Source: Mycoplasma struthionis
GTDB lineage: Bacteria; Bacillota_I; Bacilli_A; Mycoplasmatales; Metamycoplasmataceae
Direction: 5' to 3'
Assembly (NCBI RefSeq): GCF_003855455.1
Contig: NZ_CP034044.1
Coordinates: forward strand, 558,001-622,000
Length of the DNA stretch: 64,000 nt
The notes under the pieces are model-generated. The model saw only the letters and a list, made by a program, of their open reading frames with translations. It was not told the DNA's origin and ran no database searches. Positions 40,515 through 51,529 of this stretch are shown here, piece after piece (the stretch's first letter is position 1; each line of letters begins with the position of its first letter). Made by a program: the position numbers and the translations under genes.

Positions 40515-40667
40515 ATGCCAAGAGAAGGCTTAACCTTAAGATGTGAAACCTGTAAAATGGAAAATTACATTACTAAGAAAAATAAAAAATTACATCCAGA
40601 TAAAATGGAAGTAACAAAATACTGCCCAAAATGTAATTCACATACAAACCACAAAGAAAAGAAATAA
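40515..40667 (+). CDS. rpmG: Ribosomal protein L33, zinc-binding type
   Basis: The 50-residue protein has two C-x-x-C pairs (C-E-T-C and C-P-K-C), so it is the zinc-binding (C+) L33 form. AGGAGG precedes the start. pepP follows after 18 bases with its own AAGGAG. It is missed by gene finders with a length cut-off. Confidence 0.95.
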   Translation: MPREGLTLRCETCKMENYITKKNKKLHPDKMEVTKYCPKCNSHTNHKEKK

Positions 40668-40685
40668 TTATAAGGAGTTTTTATT

Positions 40686-41717
40686 ATGAGAAAAGAAATA
40701 CTTCTACAACTTTTTGCTGATAATAACTTAGATGCTATTATTTCAGAAGATCCACAAACACGTTTATGATATGCTAATGTACAAACAAGTGATGGATATT
40801 TAGTTATTGAAAAAGAAAAAGCTCACTTATTTGTTGACGGTAGATATATTGAATATGTAACTAAAAACGCAAGAAATGTTGAAGTTCACTTACTTCAAAA
40901 AAATGTTTTAAAAGACTTTTTAGCTAAGAAAAACTACAAAAAAGTTGGTGTAGAAAAAGAATACATGAACCTACGTGTTTATGAAGTTTTAAAAAGCTAC
41001 TTACCTAATTCAGAATTCGTTCCATTTGTAGGACAAGATTTGAGAATTTTAAAAGACGAAGAAGAATATTCAAAAGTTCAAGAAGCATGTATTATTTCAT
41101 TACAAGCTTTTGAAGAATTAAAGAAACTTTTAGTAGAAGGAATGACCGAACTAGAAGCTTCAAATAAATTAGGTTATTTAATGCGTTTATTTGGTGCTGA
41201 AAAAGAATGTTTTGACACAATAGTTGCTTTTGGTTCAAATGCAGCAGAACCTCACCACCACCCTACATCAAGAAAATTAGTTGATGGAGATATTGTTAAA
41301 GTTGACTTCGGTGCTCAATATCAAGGATGAGCAAGTGATATTACAAGAACATTTTTCTTTGGTAAACCACGTGAAGCTGAATTAGTTACAATTTTAGACG
41401 TTGTTACAGAAGCACAAAGATTAGGACGTGAAGCTGTTAGACGAGGTATGACAACTGGAGAAATCGACAAAATTTGTCGTGATTACATTGAATCAAAAGG
41501 TTACGGTAAATTCTTTACACACTCAACTGGCCATGGAGTAGGTATTGATGTTCACGAATTACCAAGCGTTTCAAATGGATCTGAAACAGTTTTAAAAGAA
41601 GGAATGATTATTACTGTTGAACCAGGAATTTATGTAGAAAATTTAGGTGGAGCTAGAATTGAAGATACAATTTTAGTTACAGCAAATGGTTCAAAAGTTT
41701 TAAGCAGACCTGAATAA
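40686..41717 (+). CDS. pepP: Xaa-Pro aminopeptidase
   Basis: The 343-residue M24 metallopeptidase removes N-terminal residues preceding Pro. The pita-bread domain has the metal ligands: V-K-V-D-F-G (first Asp), W-A-S-D-I-T (second Asp, with a TGA-encoded Trp), G-H-G-V-G-I-D-V-H (His), T-V-E-P-G-I (Glu) and A-R-I-E-D-T (Glu). The N-terminal domain is a creatinase-like fold. AAGGAG precedes ATG 40686. It is co-transcribed with rpmG. Confidence 0.95.
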
Positions 41718-41720
41718 TAA

Positions 41721-41750
41721 AAAATGAAGTTATCAAACTTCATTTTTTTT
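41721..41750. terminator. Bidirectional terminator between pepP and nfo
   Basis: The 11-bp stem AAAATGAAGTT/AACTTCATTTT is followed by T residues; it just touches the restored stop codon of nfo. Confidence 0.85.
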
Positions 41751-42611
41751 AAAACAATTTTTGATTTTCTTCTAAATCATCTAAGTTTTTATTTAACAAA
41801 ATAGCTATTTCTTTTTATATGGAGGTTTATTATCGATATAAGGAGTTTCTAAAATAATAGGAATATTATCAAAATCTTGATCATATACAAATTTTTTTAG
41901 AGTTTCTAATCCTATATAACCCTTATCTAAATTAGCATGTCTATCTTTTTTAGATCTAATATCATTTAATGAATCATTTAAGTGAATAACTTTAATGTGT
42001 TTCAAAATATCTTTATTTTTTAGCATTGTTTTAAATTCTTCATAATTTTTTATATTATAACCAGCATCTCAAACATGGCATGTATCTAAACATATTGCAA
42101 CTCTATCACTTTTTATATTATTTATTACATATAAAAGTTCTTCAAAACTAGAGCATACTTGGCTTCCTTTACCAGCCATTGTTTCTAAACATATAACTAC
42201 ATCTTCTGTTTTATTTAATATTTCTTTTAAGGAATTAATTAAACAATCTAAGCTTTCTTTTCTACTAAATTCAGTTGATGAACCTGGATGTAAAACTAAA
42301 TATTTTGCTTTTATATAATTCATTCTTTTAATTTCTTCAATTAAAAAATTAGTAGCAAATTTATATTTAAGAGGACTTGCTGGATTAACTATATAAGGTG
42401 CATGAACTACAATATCTTCAGCTTTAATTATATTAGAGTAATCTTTTAAATACTCTTCATAATGATAATCCTCCACTTTTGCTCTTAAGGTTGTTTGTGG
42501 TGCTCCTAAATATATCATCATGCAATTAGCAGAATTATCAATGCTTTCTTTTATAGCATCTAATAAATAATTTGGTTTTTTAAATGAAATATGACTTCCT
42601 AATTTAATCAT
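41749..42611 (-). CDS. nfo: Endonuclease IV (frameshifted near the C-terminus)
   Basis: AP endonuclease with a TIM-barrel fold and zinc site. It starts M-I-K-L-G-S-H-I-S; metal ligands appear in V-V-H-A-P-Y, L-H-P-G-S, L-E-T-M-A-G-K-G, C-L-D-T-C-H-V, H-L-N-D-S and L-E-T-P-Y. As written the frame ends at TAG 41805 after a five-A run (coding strand; plus T5 at 41812-41816). One more A continues with E-I-A-I-L-L-N-K-N-L-D-D-L to TAA at 41749, giving 287 residues, the normal length. The stated range is the restored gene. AAAGGAA precedes the ATG. Confidence 0.9.
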
Positions 42612-42633
42612 TTTATTTTCCTTTAACTTTTTT

Positions 42634-42669
42634 AAAAATGCTAATTTTTAAATCAAATTAGCATTTTTT
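42634..42669 (-). terminator. Terminator of the small membrane-protein gene
   Basis: The 14-bp stem AAAAATGCTAATTT/AAATTAGCATTTTT overlaps the stop codon on the minus strand. Confidence 0.85.
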
Positions 42670-42943
42670 ACATTGTTGGTGCACTGTGTGTATTTTTATA
42701 TTCAATAAAATCTATAGTAAATTTAGTTACTAAAGCCATTACAATAATAGATATAATAATAAAAAATACCGAAATTACAATTGCTCATTTAGACATAACA
42801 ATAGATTCTTTTGATTTAATTTTTTTATTTTTATTTAAAGCTATTGAGCCTAAAACAAGCCCAGCTATTGGCACAAAAAAAGAAAAAATAAGTGCTAGTA
42901 TAGCCATTAAATCTAAATCGTCTCTTTGCTTTTGTTTTTCCAT
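42668..42943 (-). CDS. Small two-span membrane protein, DUF4190-like
   Basis: The 91-residue protein has a charged N-terminus (E-K-Q-K-Q-R-D-D), then two spans (about 12-33 and 48-70) linked by a basic K-N-K-K-I-K-S-K-E-S loop, and a short C-terminal tail. The first span is L-A-L-I-F-S-F-F-V-P-I-A-G-L-V-L-G-S-I-A, the DUF4190 pattern. It resembles the gene at 57253. The function is unknown. AGGAGA precedes the start. Confidence 0.65.
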
Positions 42944-43029
42944 TTTTATCTCCTAAAACTAAAGATTTTATAACTTAATTATACTTATTATTTTTTTAAA
43001 TAAATAAAAGCAGAAAATATTTCTGCTTT

Positions 43030-44604
43030 TTAATCACTGTCATAACTATCGTTTACAAAGAATTCTTTTAATTTCTTTCTTTTTTGAGGATGTTTTAATT
43101 TTCTTAAAACTTTTGTTTCTAATTGTCTAACTTTTTCTTTGCTAATACCTAATTCTTTTGAAAGTTCATCTAAACTATGTGGACGGTATTTTTTACCATT
43201 TAAATCATTAATACCAAATCTTTTTCTAATTAAAAGACGTTCTGATTCTTCAGTTAAACCTTCTTCTAATAATTGATTAATAATTTCACTTAATTCTTCT
43301 TGGCTTGCGAAGTTTGTTGGACTAATAACTGTTTCGTCTTTAACAAAATCAGCAAAGCTTGAATTTTCTTCTTTACCAATGTTTTTATCTAGAGAAATAG
43401 GATCAACATTTATTTTTCTAATGTATCTAACTCTTTCAGCAGTACATTCTCCACCATATTTTTTAGCTATTTCTTCATCTGTTGGAGGATATCCGTTTTC
43501 TTGTTGCAACTCTCTTTCAATTTTTAAAACCTTATTAATTGTTTCAACCATATGAACAGGAACCCTAACAGTTCTAGCTTGATCAGCTACCGCTCTTGTA
43601 ATTGCTTGTCTAATTCATCAGGTTGCATAAGTTGAGAATTTAAAACCTTTTGTATAGTCATATTTTGAAACGGCTTTCATAATTCCAGAATTACCTTCAG
43701 AAATCAAATCAATAAAACTTAAACCTCTATTTTTATACCTTTTTGCATTATTTATAACTAGTCTTAAATTTCTTTTAACTAGCATATCTCTTGCTTTTTT
43801 ATATTTATAATCATTATTAGCATCTTTTGCTTCTTGCATTTTAACAGCTAATTCTCTTTCTTCTTTTGGAGTAAGTAGTTTTCCATATTTACCAATTCAA
43901 CGCATATATCATTTAATAATGTCATTTGTTTCTGTTAAACGGTTTGCTAAGGCATTTGTAGAAGATTTATTATTAGGATTTTCTGCTAATTTAATACTGT
44001 CATGAGAATATTCTTTTAATAGTTGTGAAGCTTTAAAATTGTCATGATGTTTGTCTTCGTGATATGTTTCTTCATTATAAAAATTGTCATCATATTCTGA
44101 ATCATAGTAATCTTCATCATCACTCATTTCATAGTTATTATTATGAGTAATGTAAGCTTCATCTTCATCATATGTTTCTTCGTCTTCTTCTTGTTTATGT
44201 AAAATTCCACTATCATCAAATTCAGCATCAATATCGATGTCTTCTTCATCTAAATTTTCTTCTTCTAAATCACTTAATTTAGATTCATCAAATTCTTCTT
44301 CAGCTTCATTTGTTTCATGCTCATCTTCGTCAACTAAGTCATGGCTAAATTCTTCATCTGTTATAAATTCATTATCACCATAATCAACTTCATCTTCTAA
44401 AAGATGATGATCAATTAATTTTTTTAATAATAAATCAGCATCTTCATCACTAACCATTAATTTCTTTTTATCTAATAATTTAAAAATTTCATCTTGACTA
44501 AAAGTTTTTTTACTTTTATTTTTCTTTTGCGCCTTTTTTAGTTCTTCTTCTAAAACAGCAACTATTTTTTCTATAGATGTTAGAAATTCTTCATTATTGT
44601 CCAT
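43030..44604 (-). CDS. rpoD: RNA polymerase primary sigma factor
   Basis: The 524-residue sigma-70 factor gives promoter specificity. Region 2 has [13 protein letters not shown] and [16 protein letters not shown] with TGA-encoded Trp pairs (-10 recognition). Region 3 follows, then region 4 with [18 protein letters not shown] (-35 recognition helix-turn-helix). The N-terminal ~200 residues form an unusually acidic Asp/Glu-rich extension. It overlaps dnaG by 11 bases, part of the classical dnaG-rpoD operon. Confidence 0.95.
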
Positions 44605-46453
44605 TTTGCCCCCTTTTTAAATTGAAAATGTTTTTTGGATTTGATTTGTCTTCAAATAAAATATTTGATTGATTTTGAAAAGTTATTTTATCTAAGGTTT
44701 GAATATCTTTTAAATTATCATAAGCTTTTAAAAGTCTTTCTTTTCTTTCCTGGCTTAAGTTTTTATCATCTGAAATTGTTTGTTCTAAATTATTTTCTAT
44801 ATAAATATTATTTTTCATTAGTTTTAAAGCATATAAAACTAATTCTCTATATTCTTCAGTTTCTTTTGTTACATTACTTCTTATAAAACTAGTGCTAAAT
44901 TTAGAAATATCATCTATATAGCTTGGATTAACTAAAACAGTTTTAATAATTTCAACAATTAATTGACTTCTTGCAAAAAATTGTTTGTTAGATTTTATTT
45001 TTCTTTTAGGATTTGGTATTTCAAAGTCATTAACAAAATAATTATTGATTTCAGTATTTTTATTAATATTAAAATTATTTGGTGCCTCTATTTCTTCTTT
45101 AATAAAATTACGCTGAGAGTTTACTTTTTTAATAAAGCTTTTATCTAATGCAAAATTAGGTTTTGCATAATTTGAATAAAAACTTTCATAAACCTCTTTA
45201 GACATAATATTGCTATTAATTACTTTTTCTTTTAAAAGTAGTTGAAGTTCAGCATCTAAATAATAAATATGTTCAAATAAATAAGAATATTCTTTATTTT
45301 TTTCAACTGTTGATATTGAATTATTATTTTTTAAAGTCTCAAAGTTTTTAAATAAAAATGTAAATAAATCTATTTTATTTTCAATTACTTTTTTTAGTGT
45401 AATTCCATTATCTAAATTATAAAGTTCATCTGGATCTTTATTTAAATTATTTATTATAAAAACAGGTTCAATTGAAAACTGATTTTTAAAATACAAAATT
45501 GTTTTTAAATGTTTTTTTGTTGCTGCTATTCCGGCTTTATCACTATCAAAAAACATATTTATTTTGCAATTTTTAAAAAGTTTAAGATGGTCTAATGTTA
45601 AAGATGTCCCCATAATTGCAACTACGTTTTTATAGTTAATTTTATATAAAGCTACGGCATCAAATTGACCTTCAACTAAATAAACTTCATTAGTTTTTAA
45701 AATTTCGCTTTGAGCGTGATAATAATTAAATATTACTTCGCTTTTATGAAAAGCTAATGTCTCGGCTGTATTCAAATACTTAGGATCGCTTTTTGAAGTT
45801 ATATCTCTTCCTGAAAAACCAACAATATCTCCATAAGTATTTTTGATTGGAAACATTAATCGATTTGAAAAGAAATTGCCTTGATTTGAATTTATTAATG
45901 AAGCATTTGCAATAGTATAATTATCAAATTTTTGAGAAACTAAATAGTTATACAAGCTTTCATTAGATGAAGCAAAACCTATTTCAAATTCTTTTATTAT
46001 TTCTCTAGTTAAATTTCTTTTTTTAATAAACGCATAAAGTTCAGGAGTTTTTTTCATCATCATTTGATATTGAAAATACTCATTTACTGCTTTATTAATT
46101 TCATAAAGTTTTTTTAACTCAGTATTATTTTCTGAATTAGTGAAAAATGAATCATGTTTGCTTAAATCAATATTAGCTTTTTCGGCTAATTTTTTTAAAG
46201 CTTCTAAAGGAGAAATATGTAAATGATATTCTAAGAATTTTAATGCATTACCTGCTTTGTTGCAACCAAAACATTTTCAAACTCTTTTTTCAGCATTTAC
46301 ATAAAAAGAAGGTGTAGCTTCGCCATGGAATGGACAATTTGCTACGTAATTTTTTCCTTTTTTAGATAAAGCAACAAATTCAGAAATAACAGACACGAGA
46401 TCTGTTTTTTCTAGAACTTTGTTTCATATGTTTTCTTTATCTATATTATTCAT
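44594..46453 (-). CDS. dnaG: DNA primase
   Basis: The 619-residue primase makes RNA primers. The N-terminal zinc-binding domain has C-P-F-H...C-F-G-C (residues ~41-66). TOPRIM follows with V-Y-L-V-E-G-Q-F-D-A-V-A and F-D-S-D-K-A-G-I. The C-terminal helicase-binding domain is divergent. The stop overlaps the rpoD start by 11 bases. TGA-Trp occurs in N-I-W-N-K and elsewhere. Confidence 0.95.
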
Positions 46454-46472
46454 GCTTTCCTTTGCTTTACTC

Positions 46473-47837
46473 TTATTTTAAATATTTAGATAAATAATTT
46501 TTAATTTGTGAGACTTCTATAACATCTTGTTCCATTGTGTCTCTATTTCTAATGGTTACAGTTTTCTTTTCTAGAGTATCAAAATCTATTGTTATTGAAA
46601 ATGGTGTACCTATAGCATCTTGACGACGGTATCTTTTTCCAATAGAACCAGTTTCATCATAAGTCACTCTAAAATCACTATTTTTTAATAAATCTTCATA
46701 TATTTCTTTAGCAGGTTCAGACAATTTTTTCATTAGTGGAAAAATTGCAACTTGATATGGAGAAACCATAAAATCAGTTTTTAAAACAACTCTTGTATCA
46801 TCGTCGCCTAAATCTTCTACTTCATAAGCATCTATTAATAGAGCTAGCATTAAACGATCTAATCCTATTGAAGGTTCAATTACATAAGGAATTATTTTAC
46901 TTCCATCATCTTTTAAATATTCTAAAGATTCTTGTGAAAATTTCATATGTTGACTTAAATCATAATTTCCACGATTTGCTATTCCAAGAAGTTCACCTCA
47001 ACCAAATGGAAATAGATATTCAATATCACTAGTTCCTTTTGAATAATGGCTTAATTCTTCAGCTTCATGTGGTCTTATTCTAATGTTTTCATTTTTCAAA
47101 CCTAACATTTTTACAAATGATGCACATTTTTGAATTCAATATTGATAGTATTTATCGCTGCTTTCTTCTTCACAGAAAAATTCTAATTCCATTTGTTCAA
47201 ATTCTCTTGTTCTAAAAATAAAATCTCTTGGTGTTATTTCATTTCTAAAACTTTTACCAATTTGACCTATTCCAAAAGGTAATTTTGCTCTTGTAGTTCT
47301 ACATACATTTTTAAAGTTAACAAATATACCTTGAGCTGTTTCTGGTCTTAAATAAGTTTCAGCTGCTGAAGTATCAATTGCTCCCATTTGTGTTTTAAAC
47401 ATTAAATTAAATGGCCTAATTGAAGTTCAATCACATTTTGAGTTATCATATTCTTTTACATTTTCTTGAATTAATTTTTGAAGTTCTTCAAATGATGCTT
47501 TTTCTACATTAACTTCAGGAAACAACTCTTTTACTAAATGATCAGCTCTATATCTTTTTTGATTAACTTTATTTTCAATTAAAAAATCTGAAAAGTTTTC
47601 TAAATGTCCACTAGCTTTTCAAACTTCTTTATTCATTATGATTTTAGAATCTATTTGATAATTTCCTTCTCTTTTAATAAATTCTCTAATTCATAAGTTT
47701 TTAATAGCTGACATCATATAAGTTGCTAAAGGTCCATAATCTCAAGTATTAATTAAACCTCCATAGATTTCAGAATTTTGATACACAAAGCCTGAAGTTT
47801 TTAAATGATTAATGATTTCTTGAATGTTTTTTGCCAT
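46473..47837 (-). CDS. glyQS: Glycyl-tRNA synthetase (single-chain, eukaryote/archaea-like type)
   Basis: The 454-residue class II dimeric enzyme charges tRNA-Gly. It begins [19 protein letters not shown], and includes [10 protein letters not shown] (motif 2 region), [28 protein letters not shown] and the C-terminal anticodon domain. It is the alpha2 type, as in all mollicutes. GAGGT precedes ATG 47837. dnaG starts 20 bases downstream. Confidence 0.95.
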
Positions 47838-47956
47838 AAATACCTCTTTTTGTTTCACAAAATACATACATATTTTACCACAAATATGGTCTTTTAAATT
47901 TATTTAAAAGACTTTTATTTTAAACTCAAAAAGTTTATAAATAAGCAATTTTTTTA

Positions 47957-47962
47957 TATAAT
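47957..47962 (+). promoter_or_regulatory. -10 box of ffh; leaderless start
   Basis: TATAAT ends 6 bases before ATG 47969 with no Shine-Dalgarno between. Confidence 0.6.
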
Positions 47963-47968
47963 TAAAGA

Positions 47969-49294
47969 ATGTTAGACTTTATGCAAAAAAGACTGCAAAA
48001 ATCAATGCAGAAAATTAATAAAAAACTTTCTATAAATGAAGAAGATATTTTAGAAGTATTAAGAGAAGTTAAATTAGCGCTGTTGGAGGCTGACGTTAAT
48101 TTAGAAGTTGTTAAAACTTTTACAAAGCAAGTTAAAGAAAAAGCTTTAGATAGTCAAATCATTGGTAAATTAAATCAACAACAAACAGTAATTAAGATTT
48201 TTAAAGATGAATTAGTCAATATTTTAGGTAAAAAAACTTGTGAAATTAAACTAAATAACTTGCCAACAAAAATTATGATCGTTGGTTTACAAGGTTCAGG
48301 TAAAACTACAACTTCAGCAAAATTATCAACATTTTTTAAGAAAAAAAACATTGCAAAAAATCCTCTTTTAGTTGGAGATGATATTTATAGACCCGCAGCT
48401 AGAGAGCAATTAAATCAATTAGCAAAACAAACTCAAACAACATTTTTTACAGAAGAACATAATGACGCTGTTAAGATTGCTGAAAACGCAATTGATTTTG
48501 CTAAAGAAAATAAAAATGATTTAATTATAATTGATACTGCAGGCCGTTTGGCTATTGATGAAACATTGATGAATGAATTAAAAAACATTAAAAAGACAAT
48601 AAGACCTGATTATATCTTTTTAGTAGTTGATGCAATGAGCGGTCAAGACGTAATTAATACTGCTAAAAAATTCCATGAAGAATTGAATTTAGATGGAACT
48701 ATTATTACTAAATTAGATAGTGATGCTCGTGGTGGGGCTGCTTTAAGTATTACTCATTTATTAAATGTTCCAATAGTTTATATTGGTACAGGTGAAAAAC
48801 TAACTGGTTTAGAAATTTTCCATCCAGATAGAATGGCTGAAAGAATTTTGGGAATGGGTGATGTTTTATCACTTATTGAAAAAGCTTCTGAAGAAGTTGA
48901 TGAAAAAATGATGAAAAAAATCGGTTATAGAATGTTAAGCGGTAACTTCGATTTAAACGATTTAATGAATTCTTTAGCACAAATTAAAAAACTTGGAAAA
49001 ATGAAAAATATTTTAAAAATGATTCCAGGAGTAGCTGATAAAGTAAGCGATAGCAAAATTGAAGAAGCAGAAGAAAAATTCAAAGTCTATACATACTTAA
49101 TTAATTCAATGACTGAATATGAAAAAAGAAACCCAAAAATATTAAAAAATGCTGAAAGAAAAGATAGAATCCTTAAGGGTTCAGGTAGAAGCGCAAGAGA
49201 ATATAATATGCTAGTAACTGATTTTGAAAGAATGTCTAAACAAATGAAAGAACTAGCAAACGGTAATTTAGGTTTAAAAAATAAAATATTTTAA
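47969..49294 (+). CDS. ffh: Signal recognition particle protein Ffh
   Basis: The 441-residue GTPase binds signal peptides and SRP RNA. After the N-domain (A-L-L-E-A-D-V-N-L), the G-domain has G1 G-L-Q-G-S-G-K-T-T (106-114), D-T-A-G-R-L, T-K-L-D-S-D-A-R-G-G-A-A-L and G-T-G-E-K. The Met-rich M-domain follows (M-L-S-G-N-F...M-N-S-L...M-K-N-I-L-K-M-I-P-G) with the RNA-binding S-G-R-S-A-R-E. Transcription seems leaderless. A terminator follows at 49355. Confidence 0.96.
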   Translation: MLDFMQKRLQKSMQKINKKLSINEEDILEVLREVKLALLEADVNLEVVKTFTKQVKEKALDSQIIGKLNQQQTVIKIFKDELVNILGKKTCEIKLNNLPTKIMIVGLQGSGKTTTSAKLSTFFKKKNIAKNPLLVGDDIYRPAAREQLNQLAKQTQTTFFTEEHNDAVKIAENAIDFAKENKNDLIIIDTAGRLAIDETLMNELKNIKKTIRPDYIFLVVDAMSGQDVINTAKKFHEELNLDGTIITKLDSDARGGAALSITHLLNVPIVYIGTGEKLTGLEIFHPDRMAERILGMGDVLSLIEKASEEVDEKMMKKIGYRMLSGNFDLNDLMNSLAQIKKLGKMKNILKMIPGVADKVSDSKIEEAEEKFKVYTYLINSMTEYEKRNPKILKNAERKDRILKGSGRSAREYNMLVTDFERMSKQMKELANGNLGLKNKIF

Positions 49295-49354
49295 TTAACT
49301 AAAATGCAATAAATGTTATTTAAAAATTAGTTTTATTTAAAATTAAAATATTAA

Positions 49355-49380
49355 AAAACTGCTTATTATTAGCAGTTTTA
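49355..49380. terminator. Bidirectional terminator between ffh and the SGNH-like gene
   Basis: The 8-bp stem AAAACTGC/GCAGTTTT reaches into the stop codon of the minus-strand gene (49378-49380). Confidence 0.7.
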
Positions 49381-51528
49381 TATTTTGTATTTTTTAATTA
49401 TATTTTTAATTTTTAAAACATTAAAACCTATTTTTAAATTAATAAATAAATAACGATTTAAATGTAAAAATTTAATAATTTTTCATTTTAAGGTTTTAAA
49501 ATCATTATTAAAAATTAAGCTATATATTTTAAGAGTTTTTATTTTTTCTAAAAAGATCATAAAATTGTTGTTTAAAAAGTTCGGATTAGCTTTTATTGTA
49601 TCAACAATTTTATTTAAAATTTTAGTTATTTTATTTTGATCTTTTGCAGTTAATTTTTGCATTCTAATAACAGTTTGAATTGTGTTTATAATAAATTGAA
49701 TAGTTTCCTCTGTTTTATTATCATCAAAAACTTCAAAAAAGATTTTGTTTAATAAAACTAAAAATTTATATTTATTTTTAATAATCAAATCTTTTCAAAG
49801 TTCATCAAAACTGTTTAATTTTTTATAATCAAATGAACTTGTTATTATATCAATTATAAAATCAACTAATTCATCAAATGATTTTAAACTTGATAAAAAG
49901 ATTTTAATATCTTGAAATCTATTTGATTGTTTAATATTAAATAAAGCTGAAAGTAAATCAGTATTTAAAGCGTCTTTTAAAAATAAGCGAGTGATTGTTT
50001 TAATTTCACCTTTAGTTTGTTCAATTATTCCTGAATCAAAGAATTGTTTAAAAACGTTATAAAAATGTTTTTGATTGTTTAAAACCATTTCTTTTCAAGC
50101 ACTATAAAAATATTTAGGCTTAATAATTTGTTGATTTAATTCTTGTTTTAATATTAGATTTTGAAACTCAAAAAGCATTTTATCTAACTTGCCATTTTTA
50201 ATCAAAGTTAAAAAAACTTCTTTACTTCATTTTTGATTTTTTAAAAAAGTGCTTATGGCTTCTATACTATTATATTTACTAAAAAAGGTCATGAATTTAT
50301 CATCAAAAAAACCTTTTGTATATTGATATAATGAATTATTACTATATCTAGTTAATAAATCTAAATAATCAGATGTATTATAAAATTGTTTTAAAATATC
50401 AACTGATTTTTTTTCTAAATTAGTATATGAAATTATTTTACTGTTTTTATTTTTACCATATATATTTTTAAAAAGTTGGTAGTTATTATAATTTGTATTA
50501 AAAATTTGTTGATGTGTTTTAATATCTTTAATTCAATAAGTTTGATCAGTTATATAGTTATTAATTAAATTTATATTATTAGACATATCTAAAACAATGT
50601 CTTTTTTATTTAAAGCAAGTTTTGCAAAAAGATCATAAGCAATTTTTTTATAACCTTTTTCAGTAGGCATTATTGAAAAAGGATTTTCAAGTAAATAATT
50701 TGAATAGTTATCTCAATATTTTGCTTCAAAAATATCAACATAACTGCAATCAGTATTTTTAGATACTACTATAGCCATTTTTGATAAACAATCTGCAATA
50801 ACTTGATATAAGTTTATGTCTTCATTTTCGTTTTTATAAATATAGTTTAAAAATACTTCTTTTAAACGATAAAACAAATTGCTATAGTTGGTTAAAACTA
50901 AATGAGCTTTTGGATTAATTTGTTTTATTAAATTAACTAATTTTTCATAATCTTTTGCTATTGCTTCTGATTCTTTTTCAATAATTGAAATAATTTCTTT
51001 TAATTCAATTACAAAATTAGTTTTATTTTTAGATAATCTTAAAATTCTTCTATAAGGTAAACGATGAAGTAATTCATTATATCCTATTGTTAAAGTTATA
51101 AAGTTAGCTTGTTTTATTAAGTTTTGAAATATTAAGTAATCATTATTTTTAATATTTCAATCTTTTAAAAGTGAACTAAAAAAGTATTTAAAAGGATTTC
51201 TTGCATGTCAATCTAACGATTGAAGACAATCTAATCTATTTTCATATTTAGATATTAAGGCTTTTTTATCATTTTTTATTAATGAATATAAAAAATCTAA
51301 AGAAGTATTAGAAATACTTAAATTGTGAAAATTTTCAATTCTAAAATTAAAATCTCTTAATATATCAGCTAAAAAAGAAGGATAGCCTAGTCCTGTTATT
51401 TGCCCATTTTCTAATTTTCCATTTGCATTAAAACCAAATTTACTATTAAAACCAGCAGCAAAAGAATCACCTAATGCTACATAATTAACGTTTTTTTCTA
51501 TTGGTAATTTTGAATTTTGACTATGCAT
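49378..51528 (-). CDS. Large SGNH/GDSL-type hydrolase-like protein
   Basis: The 716-residue protein has an SGNH start: Y-V-A-L-G-D-S-F-A-A-G with Ser22 in the nucleophile position, then S-I-S-N-T-S-L-D, and I-G-Y-N-E-L-L-H (block III, Asn). Where a catalytic Asp-x-x-His is expected, the sequence reads F-S-I-M-P-T-E-K-G-Y, so His seems replaced by Met. About 400 further residues are helical and of unknown function. There is no signal peptide or lipobox. It may be a cytoplasmic esterase, or an inactive member. AAGGA precedes ATG 51528, 2 bases after rbgA. Confidence 0.7.
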
Positions 51529-51529
51529 A

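Noticed and set aside
44635-45148. Plus-strand frames inside dnaG
   Set aside because: They are very Phe/Leu/Tyr-rich and overlap a conserved essential gene.
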